64,000 bases of DNA from Platanthera guangdongensis (lineage: Eukaryota; Streptophyta; Magnoliopsida; Asparagales; Orchidaceae). The position numbers and the translations under genes were made by a program. The stretch spans positions 22,953,194-23,017,193 of the forward strand of contig CM077149.1 of the NCBI GenBank assembly GCA_039583875.1, in the 5' to 3' direction. The notes below the pieces were generated by a model. The model was not told the origin of the DNA. It did not search any database and saw nothing but the letters and a program-made list of their open reading frames with translations. Numbering within the stretch: the stretch's first letter is position 1; the number at the start of each line of letters is the position of its first letter. Shown piece by piece: positions 33,301 through 43,432 of the stretch.

Positions 33301-34757
33301 GAGCATAGATATCAATCATGCCCAGCTTGTCACAAATGTGGAAGAAGGAAGTGGAGACCGGTTTTGTGAAGATATCCGCCAATTCCTTGTCAGATGTGAC
33401 AAATAGAGTACAAATCTGTTTCTTCAAAATCTCCTCCCGAATGAAGTGGCAGTCAACCTCTATATGCTTTGTTCTCTCATGGAAGACCGGATTTTTGGAT
33501 ATGTATATAGCAGCCTTGTTGTCACAGAACATAGGAAGAGGATAGTCATAGACCTCTCCTAGGTCAAGCATGAGAGCCCGCAACCACTTTAACTCACACG
33601 TGGTTGACGCCATACTCCGGTATTTGGCTTCTGCACTGGATCTGGAGACAACATACTGTTTCATGCTCTTACAACTCACAAGGTTTCCTCCAACAAACGT
33701 ACAAAAACCTGATATGGACTTACAATCCCCTTTATCATCCGCATAGCTTGAATCTGAGTAGGCTTCAACCCTCAGATGACCATTCTTTTGAAAGATTAGC
33801 CCTTTGCTTGAGGCGGCTTTGACATACTCTAAAATCTTCAAGGCAGACTGAAGATGACACTCTCTGGGTGCTTGCATAAACTGACTGACCTTGCCTGTAG
33901 CATAGGAGATGTCGGGTCTGGTCACTGTGAGATAGATGAGTTTTCCCACAAACCGTCTGTACCTTGTGACATCAGATAGAAGAGGCGAGTCATCCGTCCA
34001 CGTTTTGTCTTCTCCAATATCCATGGGAAACCGGGCTGGTTTGGCACCTGTCAATCCTGCCTCTTGTAGAATATCAAGGGCATACTTCCGTTGGGAGAGA
34101 ACCAACGAGTCACTCTTCCGAGAGATTTCTATTCCCAAAAAGTATTTCGGGGAGCCCATATCCTTCGTGACTAGGTGTTGACGGAGGTGTTTCTTCGTCA
34201 AGTCCACTCCAGCTTGGTCATCGCCGGTAAGAAGAATATCATCCACATACACTGCCAAAACTACCAGTCCCGAGGCCGTTTTGCGAATGAATAAAGAGTG
34301 ATCGACCGAACTCCTTGTAAAGCCGATGACAGCCACAATACCACTGAACTTGTCGAACCACGCCCGAGGGCTCTGCTTTAGGCCATAAATGGCCTTCTTC
34401 AAATGACATACGCGTGTCTCCCCCTGAGCAACATACCCAGGAGGTTGCTCCACGTAGACGTCCTCTTGAAGATCACCATAGAGAAAGGCATTCTTGATAT
34501 CAAGCTGGGAAATAGCCCATTCCCGGTTAACGACCACAGAGAGAAGAACCCGGATGGTACTGAGGCGAGCAACCGGAGAGAAGGTGTCAAAGTAATCAAC
34601 ACCGTAAGTCTGAGTGAAGCCTTTGGCCACCAGCCGGGCCTTGTAGCGATCCACAGTGCCGTCAGGGCGAAATTTCACAACAAAGACCCAGCGACAGCCA
34701 ACCACATCAGTGCCCAGGGGAGGAGGAACAAGGGTCCAGGTGCCCCATTCAGTAAGA
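33293..34757 (-). CDS. H pol: reverse transcriptase and RNase H, 5' truncated
   Basis: 488 codons of H are open without a stop. (The open frame extends 38 bp into A's LTR, which supplies an artificial N-terminus.) RT motifs are WTLVPPP, GCRWVFVVK, ARLVAKGFTQ, LDIKNAFLYGDL, YGLKQSPRAWF and the active site YVDDILLTG. RNase H shows AYSDSSYADD, FCDNKAAIYI and HIEVDCHFIRE. The usual AEAEYR motif reads AEAKYR, replacing the presumed catalytic Glu by Lys (a G-to-A change). It copies element RNA into cDNA in Tnt1-like elements. The frame is the cleanest RT in the window, but the copy is cut by A and cannot work alone. Confidence 0.9.
34753..34757. repeat. Target site of A (TAAGA), left copy
   Basis: Five bases before A's TGTTGGAATACC; the right copy lies beyond the window. 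Confidence 0.4.
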
Positions 34758-34924
34758 TGTTGGAATACCCTATTACTAATTTGGCTCAGGATCACTATGT
34801 CTTTAGGAAACCTGTTTCTGACCTCTTTGTATAGATTTAAAGGTCAATTAGAATTGAGTCTAAGGGTTAGTAGTTAGGTTTGGAAGCTGCCCTCAAGACC
34901 AAGATTTTTCTGTTTGGAGACTAA

Positions 34925-35225
34925 GTCATTTCGTCGAGCTCAGTACGACGAATCGTCGAACTCCAATCGATGATCGTTGAGCTCACTTCGACGGATCGTC
35001 GAACTCCATTCGACGATCGCTGAGCTCAACTTCAACAAATTGTCGAACTCCATTCGATGATCTTCGAGCTCAGTTCGACGATCTTGACTCCAGTATTGAT
35101 TCTCTATCTCTGAGCTCAGTTCGACGATAGTTGAGCTCAGATCGACGATCTCTGTTGCTGTATAAGTCCAAATCGCTGAGCTCAGTTCGACGATAGTAGA
35201 GCTCAGTTCGACGTTTTTCTGAAGA
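34925..35225. repeat. TCGTCGA inverted-motif block in A LTR
   Basis: About 18 copies alternate orientation, e.g. TCGTCGAACTCCATTCGACGA, an 8-bp stem with 5-nt loop. A and D share the block. Confidence 0.9.
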
Positions 35226-35959
35226 GTTCAACGACTTTCAAGATTCAAATTCAGAACAGTTAAGGAGTTATTCTCAGCAATTAATTCAGAAGATCTTCTA
35301 GCCGTTTTTCATTTATTCTGGACCAAGTTTCAAGGGATTATCAAGGAATGTTTCTTTGGACTTTCCCCCAGAAGACAATTGCAATTAAGGAAGTCAATTA
35401 ATGACAGGCCAACAGCTATTCTGGACAAAGGATCTTTTTCTATTCAGAATAAAGGAATAAAAGACAAGATTTTTGAATCTTTCACAAGAAGCAATCAAGA
35501 AGAAGAGAGTGCACAAGAAAAAAAACATTCTCTGCTACAACTTTTCTCTGGAACAACATCTTTCTCAACACCAACTGTTCACAAAAGAAAGAAAAAGAGT
35601 TGTAGACATTCTCTGTCTCAAGAATTCATACAAGAACACCATCACCAAAAGGAGATCAACAAATCTGAAATCTTCAGATCTCTTTTGATTCAAGTGTTCA
35701 AGGCCATCATCATTCAGGACTCCAGACACCTAACATTTCAACTGTTGCTGAAATCATCAATTGCTGGAGATCAACTTTCTGAAGGCCTATCACCCTACAA
35801 CAAAGCTTCATTTCCTGAATATCTCAGAACTCAGGGGGAGCTTTGACAACAGCAATATCCACATAGTCTTCTCAGCTGCTTTGAGAAAGAGAAGACTTCC
35901 ATCACTCTCATCCCCATCTCTGTAAAGGGTTTTTCAAACTCCCTTCAAAAGTTTGTGTG

Positions 35960-36150
35960 TGGTTTTTGAGCACCTTATCAAAAGCTCATTGGTGGCAAGA
36001 CACCTGATCAAAAAATCTGGTTTGGTTTTTGAGCACCTTATCAAAAGTTCATTAGTGCCCAGGACACCTGATCAACTCATCCTGCAGTGGATTCCTACCT
36101 AGGTTGGTAGAAGAGTAGATGTACCCAAGTTTAGGGGAACCACTATATCT
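35960..36150 (+). promoter_or_regulatory. Promoter-proximal ACCT(G/T)ATCAA repeats and TATA-like site in A LTR
   Basis: Four ACCTGATCAA/ACCTTATCAA copies occur at about 35971-36075, then GGAACCACTATATCT with a weak TATA at 36144. B has GAACCTGATCAAAAC and ACACCTGATCAAC before TATAAAA, at the same distance. Inferred core promoter plus upstream elements. Confidence 0.5.
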
Positions 36151-36378
36151 CCTTGTGTCTTCTGGTTGCTTGTCTTTATTTTTTTTTTTTGGCTGTGATT
36201 GGTTTGTGATCTGTGATTAGTTTCTTTTGTAGACTGTGATTAGATAGCTGCTGTGTTTAGATTTGCCATTTGCTTCCCTATTCACTCAGATTACAACAAC
36301 TGTTGTAAATATTTTTTTTAAGCACCATACTCTATTCACCCCCTCTAGAGTATATCAGATCTAACTCGCACTTTTAAT

Positions 36379-36391
36379 TGGTATCAGAACC
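36379..36391 (+). other. Primer-binding site of A
   Basis: TGGTATCAGAACC, two bases after the LTR; complementary to initiator tRNA-Met. Confidence 0.88.
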
Positions 36392-36509
36392 AGGTTGGTT
36401 AATCATATCACACCTTGGTTGTTGCACAGGTTAACACCTGAACCCAAAGATCCCTCTAGTCAGATCTGCTTGTTGTAGATTTTGTTATTAGATTATTTCT
36501 TCACGAATC

Positions 36510-38525
36510 ATGGCCCAAAACAAAGATTATGCTAGCACCAGACCTCCATTGTGCAATCTGCCCAAGTTTGGAATTTGGAAAGCAAGGATTAGACTATACA
36601 TGAATTCTATTGACGAGGACATTTTTAATTCTGTTTTGACAGTTTGTCCAAGACCTCCAGAGAACACAAGCACAAATGCTGTTCCACCTCCATCAGGAAC
36701 ATATGCTGATATCAAGAAGTGGAAGGTAGCAGATGCAAAGGCTATGAACATCTTAGCCCAGACTATGTCTGATGACATATTCCAAAAGGTGGCTGAATGC
36801 AATTTAGCAAAGGAAATCTGGGATAAGCTCTCTGAAATAGTCTCAGGATCAGCTGATGAAAGAAAGGACAGGAGATCTCACCTCATCTCCCAATATGAGA
36901 ATTTCAAGAAAGGAGATGCTGAGTAAGTAGCTGACATGTATAACAGGCTCAGTCTAATAGTCAATGAACTCAAGACTTTGGATAAAGAGATCTCGCTGAC
37001 TGAACTTAATGACAAAATCCTAATGTGCTTCCCAAGCACTTGGGACTCAAGGATCTGGCCAATCAAGGATGCCAGAAGTCTGAATGAGATCACCACAGAA
37101 GCTCTTTTGGGAAAGCTCAAATCTTATGAGCTACTCATTAAGAATAGAGAAGAAGAGCAGAAGGCTGCCTCACCAGCCACAAGGAAAGAAAAGACAATAG
37201 CTTTTAAAGCCACTGAAGATCAGCCTGAAGACAAAGTCACAGGCAATGATGAGCTGCTTAGTCTATTGGCCAAAACATTTTACAAGATGACCAGAAAGGA
37301 CTTCAGAAAGAGATCATACAAGGAGCATGATAAGCCAAGATATGATAAGTCAAATAATAAAGAAATTGTTTGCTTTGGTTGCAGGAAACCAGGGCACATT
37401 GTACCTGACTGTCCAGAGAACAAAAACAAGGACAGAAGGGACAAGAAAGAAAGAAGAAGAGATAAGGACTTCAAGAAGAATGGCAATGGCAAACCCTCCT
37501 CCAGCAAGAACAAGCACACAAGGAAGGGATTTGTTGCTGAATCTTGGAGTGAGACTTAAGAGGAGTCAGAAGCTTCATCCAGCTCCAGTGATGATGAAGA
37601 TGATGCTGAAGAGAAGGAGTTCTGCATGATGGCAATCAATGCCTCTCAACACAAATCAGATACAGAAGACTCAGAGTCAGACTCAGAGACTCAACTTGAA
37701 GATGACCAGGTAATTAGTTCATTTGATTTCAATTCTAAGGACTTTAAGTCTGAGTTTAAAGCATTATGTTTAGATTTACTAAAATCTGAGAAGGAAATTA
37801 TTTCTCTCAGAAATCATCTATCTGAACATAGTATCTTAAAGTCAGAAAACCTCAAACTCTCTAGGGAGTTGGAGTGTTGTAGGGAGCAGATAGCTTCACT
37901 GAAAAGTGAGCTATCAAAGGCCAAGAAGCTTGAAGAATCCCTTAATGGGAGAAGTATCAAGCTGATGGATATCACAAGCACAGTGAACTCCAGATTCAAT
38001 AGTACACTGGGCTTGGGTGCTTCATCCAGCCAACCTATAGTTCTAACAACCCCAATCAAGTTTATTTCTGATAAAGGGAAGGGAGTTGTAGAGGTAGCTA
38101 GGAAAAATTGTGATCTGCCTAAGAAAACTAAGTTCCAGCAGATATCGTCGAACGGAGCTCGACGATCGCCGAACGTAGATCGACGATCTCAGGCAAAATC
38201 GTCGAACTCAGGTCGACGATCTCTAATTCCTGAACTCTGCCACAGTCGACCATCGAACGGAGCTCGACGATCTGACCCAAGATTATCGAACGCAGCTACA
38301 CGATCGTCGAACAGAGATCAGAGCACTGGAAATTCTCTCAAGGGCAAATCAGAATCCAATCCTAGGGGTCTTTCATCGCAAAGCTTTAACCCTTATACTG
38401 AATGGATAATACCTCTAAGGAGATATCATCCTGAAGGTTATAAGAGTCAACCTGGGATGTCTTTTATTTCCGAGTTTAAAGGTTATCAACCTAGGCCCAA
38501 GGTAAACTGGGTCAAAAACAAGTGA
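36510..38525 (+). pseudogene. A gag: capsid, CCHC knuckle, Ser/Arg linker
   Basis: ATG at 36510 (MAQNKDYASTRPPLCNLPKF). Capsid motifs WKARIRLYMNSIDED, AKAMNILAQTMSDDIFQKVAEC and LLGKLKSYELLI match B and E. The knuckle CFGCRKPGHIVPDC is at about 37372-37413. An acidic Ser-rich stretch and a coiled-coil-like segment (37730-37950) follow. Then comes the linker encoded by TCGTCGA repeats, read as SSN...RRS. Two TAA codons (36924, 37557) replace coding positions. The frame ends at TGA 38523-38525 after VNWVKNK. Long gag genes of this kind are typical of Sireviruses. Confidence 0.88.
38143..38330. repeat. TCGTCGA/TCGACGA block in A gag, read in frame as SSN and RR
   Basis: About ten copies. TCGTCGAAC falls on codons for Ser-Ser-Asn and CGACGA on Arg-Arg, giving an SSNGARRS-type peptide repeat. 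Confidence 0.9.
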
Positions 38526-38545
38526 ATTATTTTATGTGCAGGTGA
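38499..38545 (+). other. gag-pol junction of A: stop plus +1 frame, intron-like
   Basis: AAG/GTAAAC (38499-38507), TGA at 38523, then TTTATGTGCAG/GTGAAG with pol from 38542 in the +1 frame. Removing 38502-38541 (40 nt) would join gag and pol in frame. The length is below usual plant introns, so a recoding event is the alternative. Confidence 0.45.
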
Positions 38546-41500
38546 AGACCTATCCAACATCAAACCAGCAATGGTACTTGGATAGTGGGTGCTCAAAGCA
38601 CATGACAGGAAACAAGGACAACCTCACATCCTTTAAAGCCAAGCTTGGACCTAAAGTCATATTTGGTGATTCAAACTTTGGACAAAGTAAAGGATATGGT
38701 GCAGTCTAGATTGGGACAGTGACATTCAAGAAGGTAGCCTGTGTGGAAGGACTGAAGCACAATTTGATCAGCATCAGTCAGCTATGTGATGAAGGCTACC
38801 AGGTGACTTTCAGCAAAGCCTTATGCAAGATCAAGTCAGAGGACAACACAACTGTGTTGACAGGTAAAAGGAAAGGTAACATCTACTTAGTAGATTTTCT
38901 TTCAACAGATGTAGACATTTGCCTGTTTAATTTTGTCTGTAGACCTAATGTTTTATGACATAAGAGACTAAGACATTTAAACCTTAGAACCATTGCTAGG
39001 CTATCCAAGGACAACCTTGTTAGAGGACTACCTTCTGGCCCCTACAAGAAGGAAAGACTCTGCAGGGCTTGTCAATTAGGCAAGCAAACTAAAAATAGTT
39101 TCAAGTCACTTAATAAGAGTGATTCACCTAGGATCTTGTATCTGTTACACATGGATCTTTTTGGACCCATTACAGTACAAAGCCTAGGAGGGAAATCTTA
39201 CACCTTAGTAGTTGTAGATGACTTCTCTAGATTCACACGGTTGTTCTTTCTGAGGAAGAAGTCTGATAACTTTAAGTATTTGACAGAGTTTCTCAAATGT
39301 ATACAGATTGAGTTCAATACTCACGTTGCCCTGATCAGAAGTGATCATGGGACAGAGTTTGATTCTCTTCTTATGCAAGAGTTCTGTCAGAGTGAAGGGA
39401 TCAGACATACTTTCTCAGCTCCTACAACTCCTCAACAAAATGGGGTAGCTGAAAGGATAAATAGAACCCTTATTGAATCTGCCACTACATTGTTGTCAGA
39501 TGCTCACCTTCCTCTATCTTTTTGGGCAGAGGCAGTGAACACCTCCAACTATGTGCTGAACAGAAGTTTAATACATAAACTAAAGGGCAAGACTCCCTAT
39601 GAATTACTCAAAGGGAAGAAACCTAAAGTTGATTATTTTAGAATTTTTGGCTGTATTTGTTATATTCATAATAATGACAAGAGATATTTAGCAAAATTTC
39701 AAGCTAAAGCTGATGAAGGAGTGTTTCTGGGATACTCCATGATCAGTAAGGCTTATAGGGTATATAATAAAACATCTCTTAAAGTTGAAGAATCTGTTCA
39801 CATATCATTTGATGAATCTAACATGTCTTTCAAGGAGAAGAATACTTCTACCGTAGAACCTTTGCAGGTACATTCTCTTGCTGAAGATTTGAACAGGTTA
39901 CAGGTTACTCAAAAAGAGGAAAACAGTGAAGATGAAGAAAGCATTCAACATATTGAAGAGAAACAACTTGAAGAGCCAGTTGTTGTACCACAAGAGGAAA
40001 CAACAACACAGGTTGGTGAACAATCAACACCCCCTGTTGATTTAGTAACATCAAGAGACCATCCAATTTCCCAAGTATTTGGAGACATCTCAGCTGGTGT
40101 GCAAACAAGAAATCAGGTCAACCAAAACCTGTTGCACACTTGCTTCCTATCTCAAATTGAATCTCAATCCATTCAAGATGCAAAGCAAGATCCACACTGG
40201 ATCATTGCAATGCAAGAAGAGTTGCATCAATTTGAATGGAACAAAGTTTGGGAACTAGTGCCAAGGCCTAAGGATCACTCCATTGTTGGAACAAAATGGG
40301 TGTTCAGAAACAAATTGGATGATCAAGGAGTAATTATAAGGAACAAGGCAAGGCTAGTTGCTCAAGGATACTCTCAAGAAGAAGGCATAGATTATGACCA
40401 GACCTTTGCACCAGTTGCAAGATTGGAAGCCATCAGAATCTTCTTAGTTTATGCAGCACAGAAAGTCTTCAAGGTATATCAGATGGATGTAAAAAGTGCA
40501 TTTCTAAATGGAGACATCAAAGAAGAAATCTATGTCAGACAACCTCTAGGTTTTATCTCTCCAACCCATCCTGATTATGTTTTTAAATTGAACAAAGCAT
40601 TATATGGTCTCAAGCAAGCTCCTAGAGCATGGTATGAGACCCTAGCATGCTTCCTTCTGGAAAATGAATTTATAAGGGGTAGAGTAGACCAAACTCTTTT
40701 CATTAGAACCCATAAGTCCCATACCCTACTAGTACAGATTTATGTAGATGATATTATCTTTGGCTCTACTGATTCAAATTTGTGTAGAAGATTTTCCAAC
40801 CTAATGCATTCTAAATTTGAAATGAGTAGCATGTGTGAGCTATCCTTCTTTCTAGGATTGCAAGTCAAACAACATGATGAAGGCATCTTTATTTCTCAAA
40901 CCAAGTATGCAAATGAATTGGTCAAGAAATTTGGTATGTCTGAAGCATCCTGTATGAAAACACCTATGCCTACTAATGCTGTATTGGATGTTGATGAACA
41001 TGGGAAACCTGTTGACCAGATAACATATAGAGCAATGATTGGCTCTCTTTACTGTACCTTACAGCTAGTAGACATGACATAATGTTTGCTACATGCATAT
41101 GTGCTAGATTCCAAGTAAGCCCTAGAGAGTCACACCTAACATTAGTAAAAAGGATTCTCAGGTATGTTAAAAGTTGTCCAAATCTAGGTCTCTGGTATCC
41201 AAAAGATTCAGCATTTGACTTAACTGGATTTTCTGATGCTGATTATGCTGGATGCAAAATTGACAGGAAAAGCACCAGTGGAACTTGTCAGTTTCTTGGT
41301 GACAGACTTGTCTCTTGGTTTTGCAAGAAACAAACTTCTGTGTCAACTTCAACTGTTGAAGCTGAATATATGGCTGCAGGTAGTTGTTGTTCACAAATAT
41401 TGTGGATTCAATACCAACTCCTAGACTATGGCTACAACTTAGAGAAGTCAAAAATATTTTGTGATAACACCAGTGCTATTTCTATAGCTCAAAATCCAGT

Positions 41501-41696
41501 CCTCCATAGTAGGACAAAACACATAGAAATTAGGCATCACTTTTTAAGGGATAATGTTGAGAAGAATAAAATTGAACTTCAATATATCCCAACTGATTTG
41601 CAAAGTGGAGATATTTTCACCAAACCCTTGGATGAAAAGAAACACACCTTCTTCCTAAATCAGTTAGGAATGTTAGATGGAGGAACTCTAAAATAA
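38542..41696 (+). pseudogene. A pol: protease, integrase, RT, RNase H
   Basis: The protease begins with WYLDSGCSKHMTG. Stops lie at 38707 (TAG) and 38956 (TGA, where Trp is usual before HKRL). From 39136 a 648-residue frame contains the integrase core with all three catalytic residues ([25 protein letters not shown]), then RT ([40 protein letters not shown]). A small indel near 41050 shifts into RNase H (41082-41696: [45 protein letters not shown] end). Copia order. Three or four lesions make it non-coding, but the domains look recently functional. Confidence 0.9.
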
Positions 41697-41784
41697 GTTC
41701 CAAGATTTTAAAAGTTTAAAAATTGACCAAGACTAGGCTAACATCTTGATTTTTCTAAGTGTCTAGAGTGTATTTCTGGTCTCT

Positions 41785-42065
41785 GAACTGCGCTCGACGA
41801 TTTTCCCCCATATCGTCGAACGGAGATCGACGCTTTCCGAAATCGTCGACCAGAGTTCAGCGCTTCTCAGGTAGTGTTCAACTATCTTTCAGGTCAACGA
41901 TCGTCGAACGGAGATCGACGATTTTGTTTTCTGAACTATCGTCGAACGGAGCTCGACGCTCTCCAATATCGTCGAACGGAGATCGACGATATTGAAGACC
42001 TTTTAGATTCCTTTAGGAGCCCCGATCGTCGAACTGAGTTCAACGATCTTTCCTTTTCTACGTCG
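41785..42065. repeat. TCGTCGA block between pol and third ORF of A
   Basis: About 14 copies, mainly as ATCGTCGAACGGAG-ATCGACGA pairs. 41697-41784 has nothing recognisable; 42066-42175 is a pyrimidine-rich leader. Confidence 0.85.
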
Positions 42066-42165
42066 AACCCTAATATAAAATTCATTTTTCGGCCGTCGTT
42101 CTCCTTTTGCGCTTTCAATCTCTCTGCAAAAATTCTCTTTCCCTCCAAACATCTCTACACTTGGT

Positions 42166-42195
42166 CGTTTTGTTTGTTGATTTTTGCAGGTAACC
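42166..42195 (+). promoter_or_regulatory. Candidate 3' splice acceptor before A third ORF
   Basis: TTTTGTTTGTTGATTTTTGCAG/GTAACC is followed directly by ATGG (ATG at 42196). AG at 42188-42189. Confidence 0.55.
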
Positions 42196-42740
42196 ATGGC
42201 CGTCTCTGTTGCCGTTCTAGCCGCAATGAAATTCGATGCTGGATTTGATATTGATATGGATTCCTTCAGCACCACTGATCAGGTTTTTCAAGACATTCTA
42301 GAACTGTTCAAGGAACAAAAGCTTGTTACTATCATGTCCACAAGAATCAAACTGGCTGCTGATGAGATCAAGGAGTGGGTCTATACTGCCCACAACCAGG
42401 ACCAAAACACAGTGGTTGGTTCAATTTCTGGAACCCAGGTACCTTTGACACCTACCATTCTGACAGAGATTTTTGAATTAAGTTCTGGAAGAGATTCTGC
42501 TGAGTTGTCTGGAGAAGAATTTTCTGATTTACTTGCTAGAATGGGTCATTCTGATGCAAACCCTAGCAAGCTGCTGAAAAAGAACTTAGCTGTGGAATAC
42601 AGATTTTTAGCTGATGTAGTGGGAAAGATTCTGTTGGCCAAGCATTCAGCACATGATATTATCTCTAGGTATCAGCTGCGCTTGATGGGAGCCTTAGTGG
42701 ACAAGAAACAGTTGAACTGGGGAGAGATTTTCTTTGACTT
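42196..42740 (+). CDS. A third ORF, segment 1 (N-terminal)
   Basis: ATG at 42196 gives MAVSVAVLAAMKFDAGFDID. 181 codons are open, then the frame is cut by B inside DFDLIKK. Motifs shared with B and E: IKLAADEIKEWVYTA, LTPTILTEIFEL, VVGKILLAKHSAHDII, KKQLNWGEIFFDF. No signal peptide or membrane segment. It continues at 57023 and 63496. The three segments join in frame, and the whole visible frame (about 472 codons) lacks any stop. Function unknown; Sirevirus third ORFs are often called env-like by position only. Confidence 0.8.
42736..42740. repeat. Target-site duplication of B (GACTT), left copy
   Basis: GACTT before TGTTGGATCC; identical GACTT follows the 3' LTR at 57018-57022. Confidence 0.95.
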
Positions 42741-43204
42741 TGTTGGATCCCTAGTTGATTTGTGCTAGGTTCACTGACTTAGGTTGTGACCCATCATGTA
42801 TAGTCTGGGTCAAGTCTGTGTCTTAGAGTCTTGGACAGTTCTCTATCTCAACTTCAGATGGACCAGCCTTCTTCAAGACCTTCAGGAACTCCAGATATAT
42901 CAGATTTTCAGACTAAGTGAAATGAGTTCGACGTTCGTCGAACTCAGCTCGACGAAGGAAGTTCTGCGCTCGACGATCGTGAGACAATTCGCAGTACTGA
43001 GCTCGACGAACTTTGTTCTTTGCTCGACGAACCTCAGATTTTACTTCTAGCATTCTCATGACTACTTCAGAATTTCTCTAAGTCCAGCTTCATGCTCCGG
43101 TCGACGAAGCATTTTCTGAGCTCGACGAACTTGGACCTCAAGTTCACAGCTTCTCAGGTCGACGAATGCGAAATCTGTACTCGACGATTTTTGTGCTCAG
43201 AGAA

Positions 43205-43432
43205 TCGGTGTCGACACTTAGGGCTTGTGTCGACACTAGGAGATTTGTGTCGACACCCAGGATTTCAGTCGACACCAGCTTATGTCGACACCAAAGGTTT
43301 TGTGTCGACACCTAGATCAATCTGTCGACACCAGGGGAGTTGTGTCGACACCTAGATCAATCTATCGACACCAGGGGAGTTGTGTCGACACCAAGATCAA
43401 TCTGTCGACACCATTTTGTGTCGACACAGTTT
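43205..43432. repeat. TGTCGACA palindrome array in B 5' LTR
   Basis: About 12 copies of the perfect palindrome (G)TGTCGACA(C), 15-22 bp apart, alternating with AGATCAATC and GGGGAGTT spacers. Confidence 0.93.

Larger units (their letters stand above)
32908..34757 (-). mobile_element. Element H: Tnt1-like Ty1/copia, truncated by A
   Basis: On the minus strand the visible part holds RT, RNase H, polypurine tract and a 378-bp 3' LTR (TGTTGAAG...CTAACTCA). It inserted into G's 5' LTR and was later interrupted by A at 34757. The remaining 5' part should lie beyond A's right end. Confidence 0.88.
34758..36376 (+). repeat. 5' LTR of A
   Basis: 1619 bp, TGTTGGAATACCC...GCACTTTTA (the usual terminal CA is TA). 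D is the same LTR in opposite orientation. It contains hairpin-forming TCGTCGA motifs and promoter-proximal TGATCA repeats, and ends in CACCCCCTCTAGAGTATATCAG, as in the other Sirevirus LTRs. Confidence 0.92.

Noticed and set aside
34758..34795. N-terminus of H RT extending into A's LTR
   Set aside because: The open frame crosses the insertion boundary by chance; the real H protein is cut at 34757.
35379..35846. 155-aa ORF in A's LTR
   Set aside because: In the LTR leader, not conserved in frame in D, no recognisable motif.
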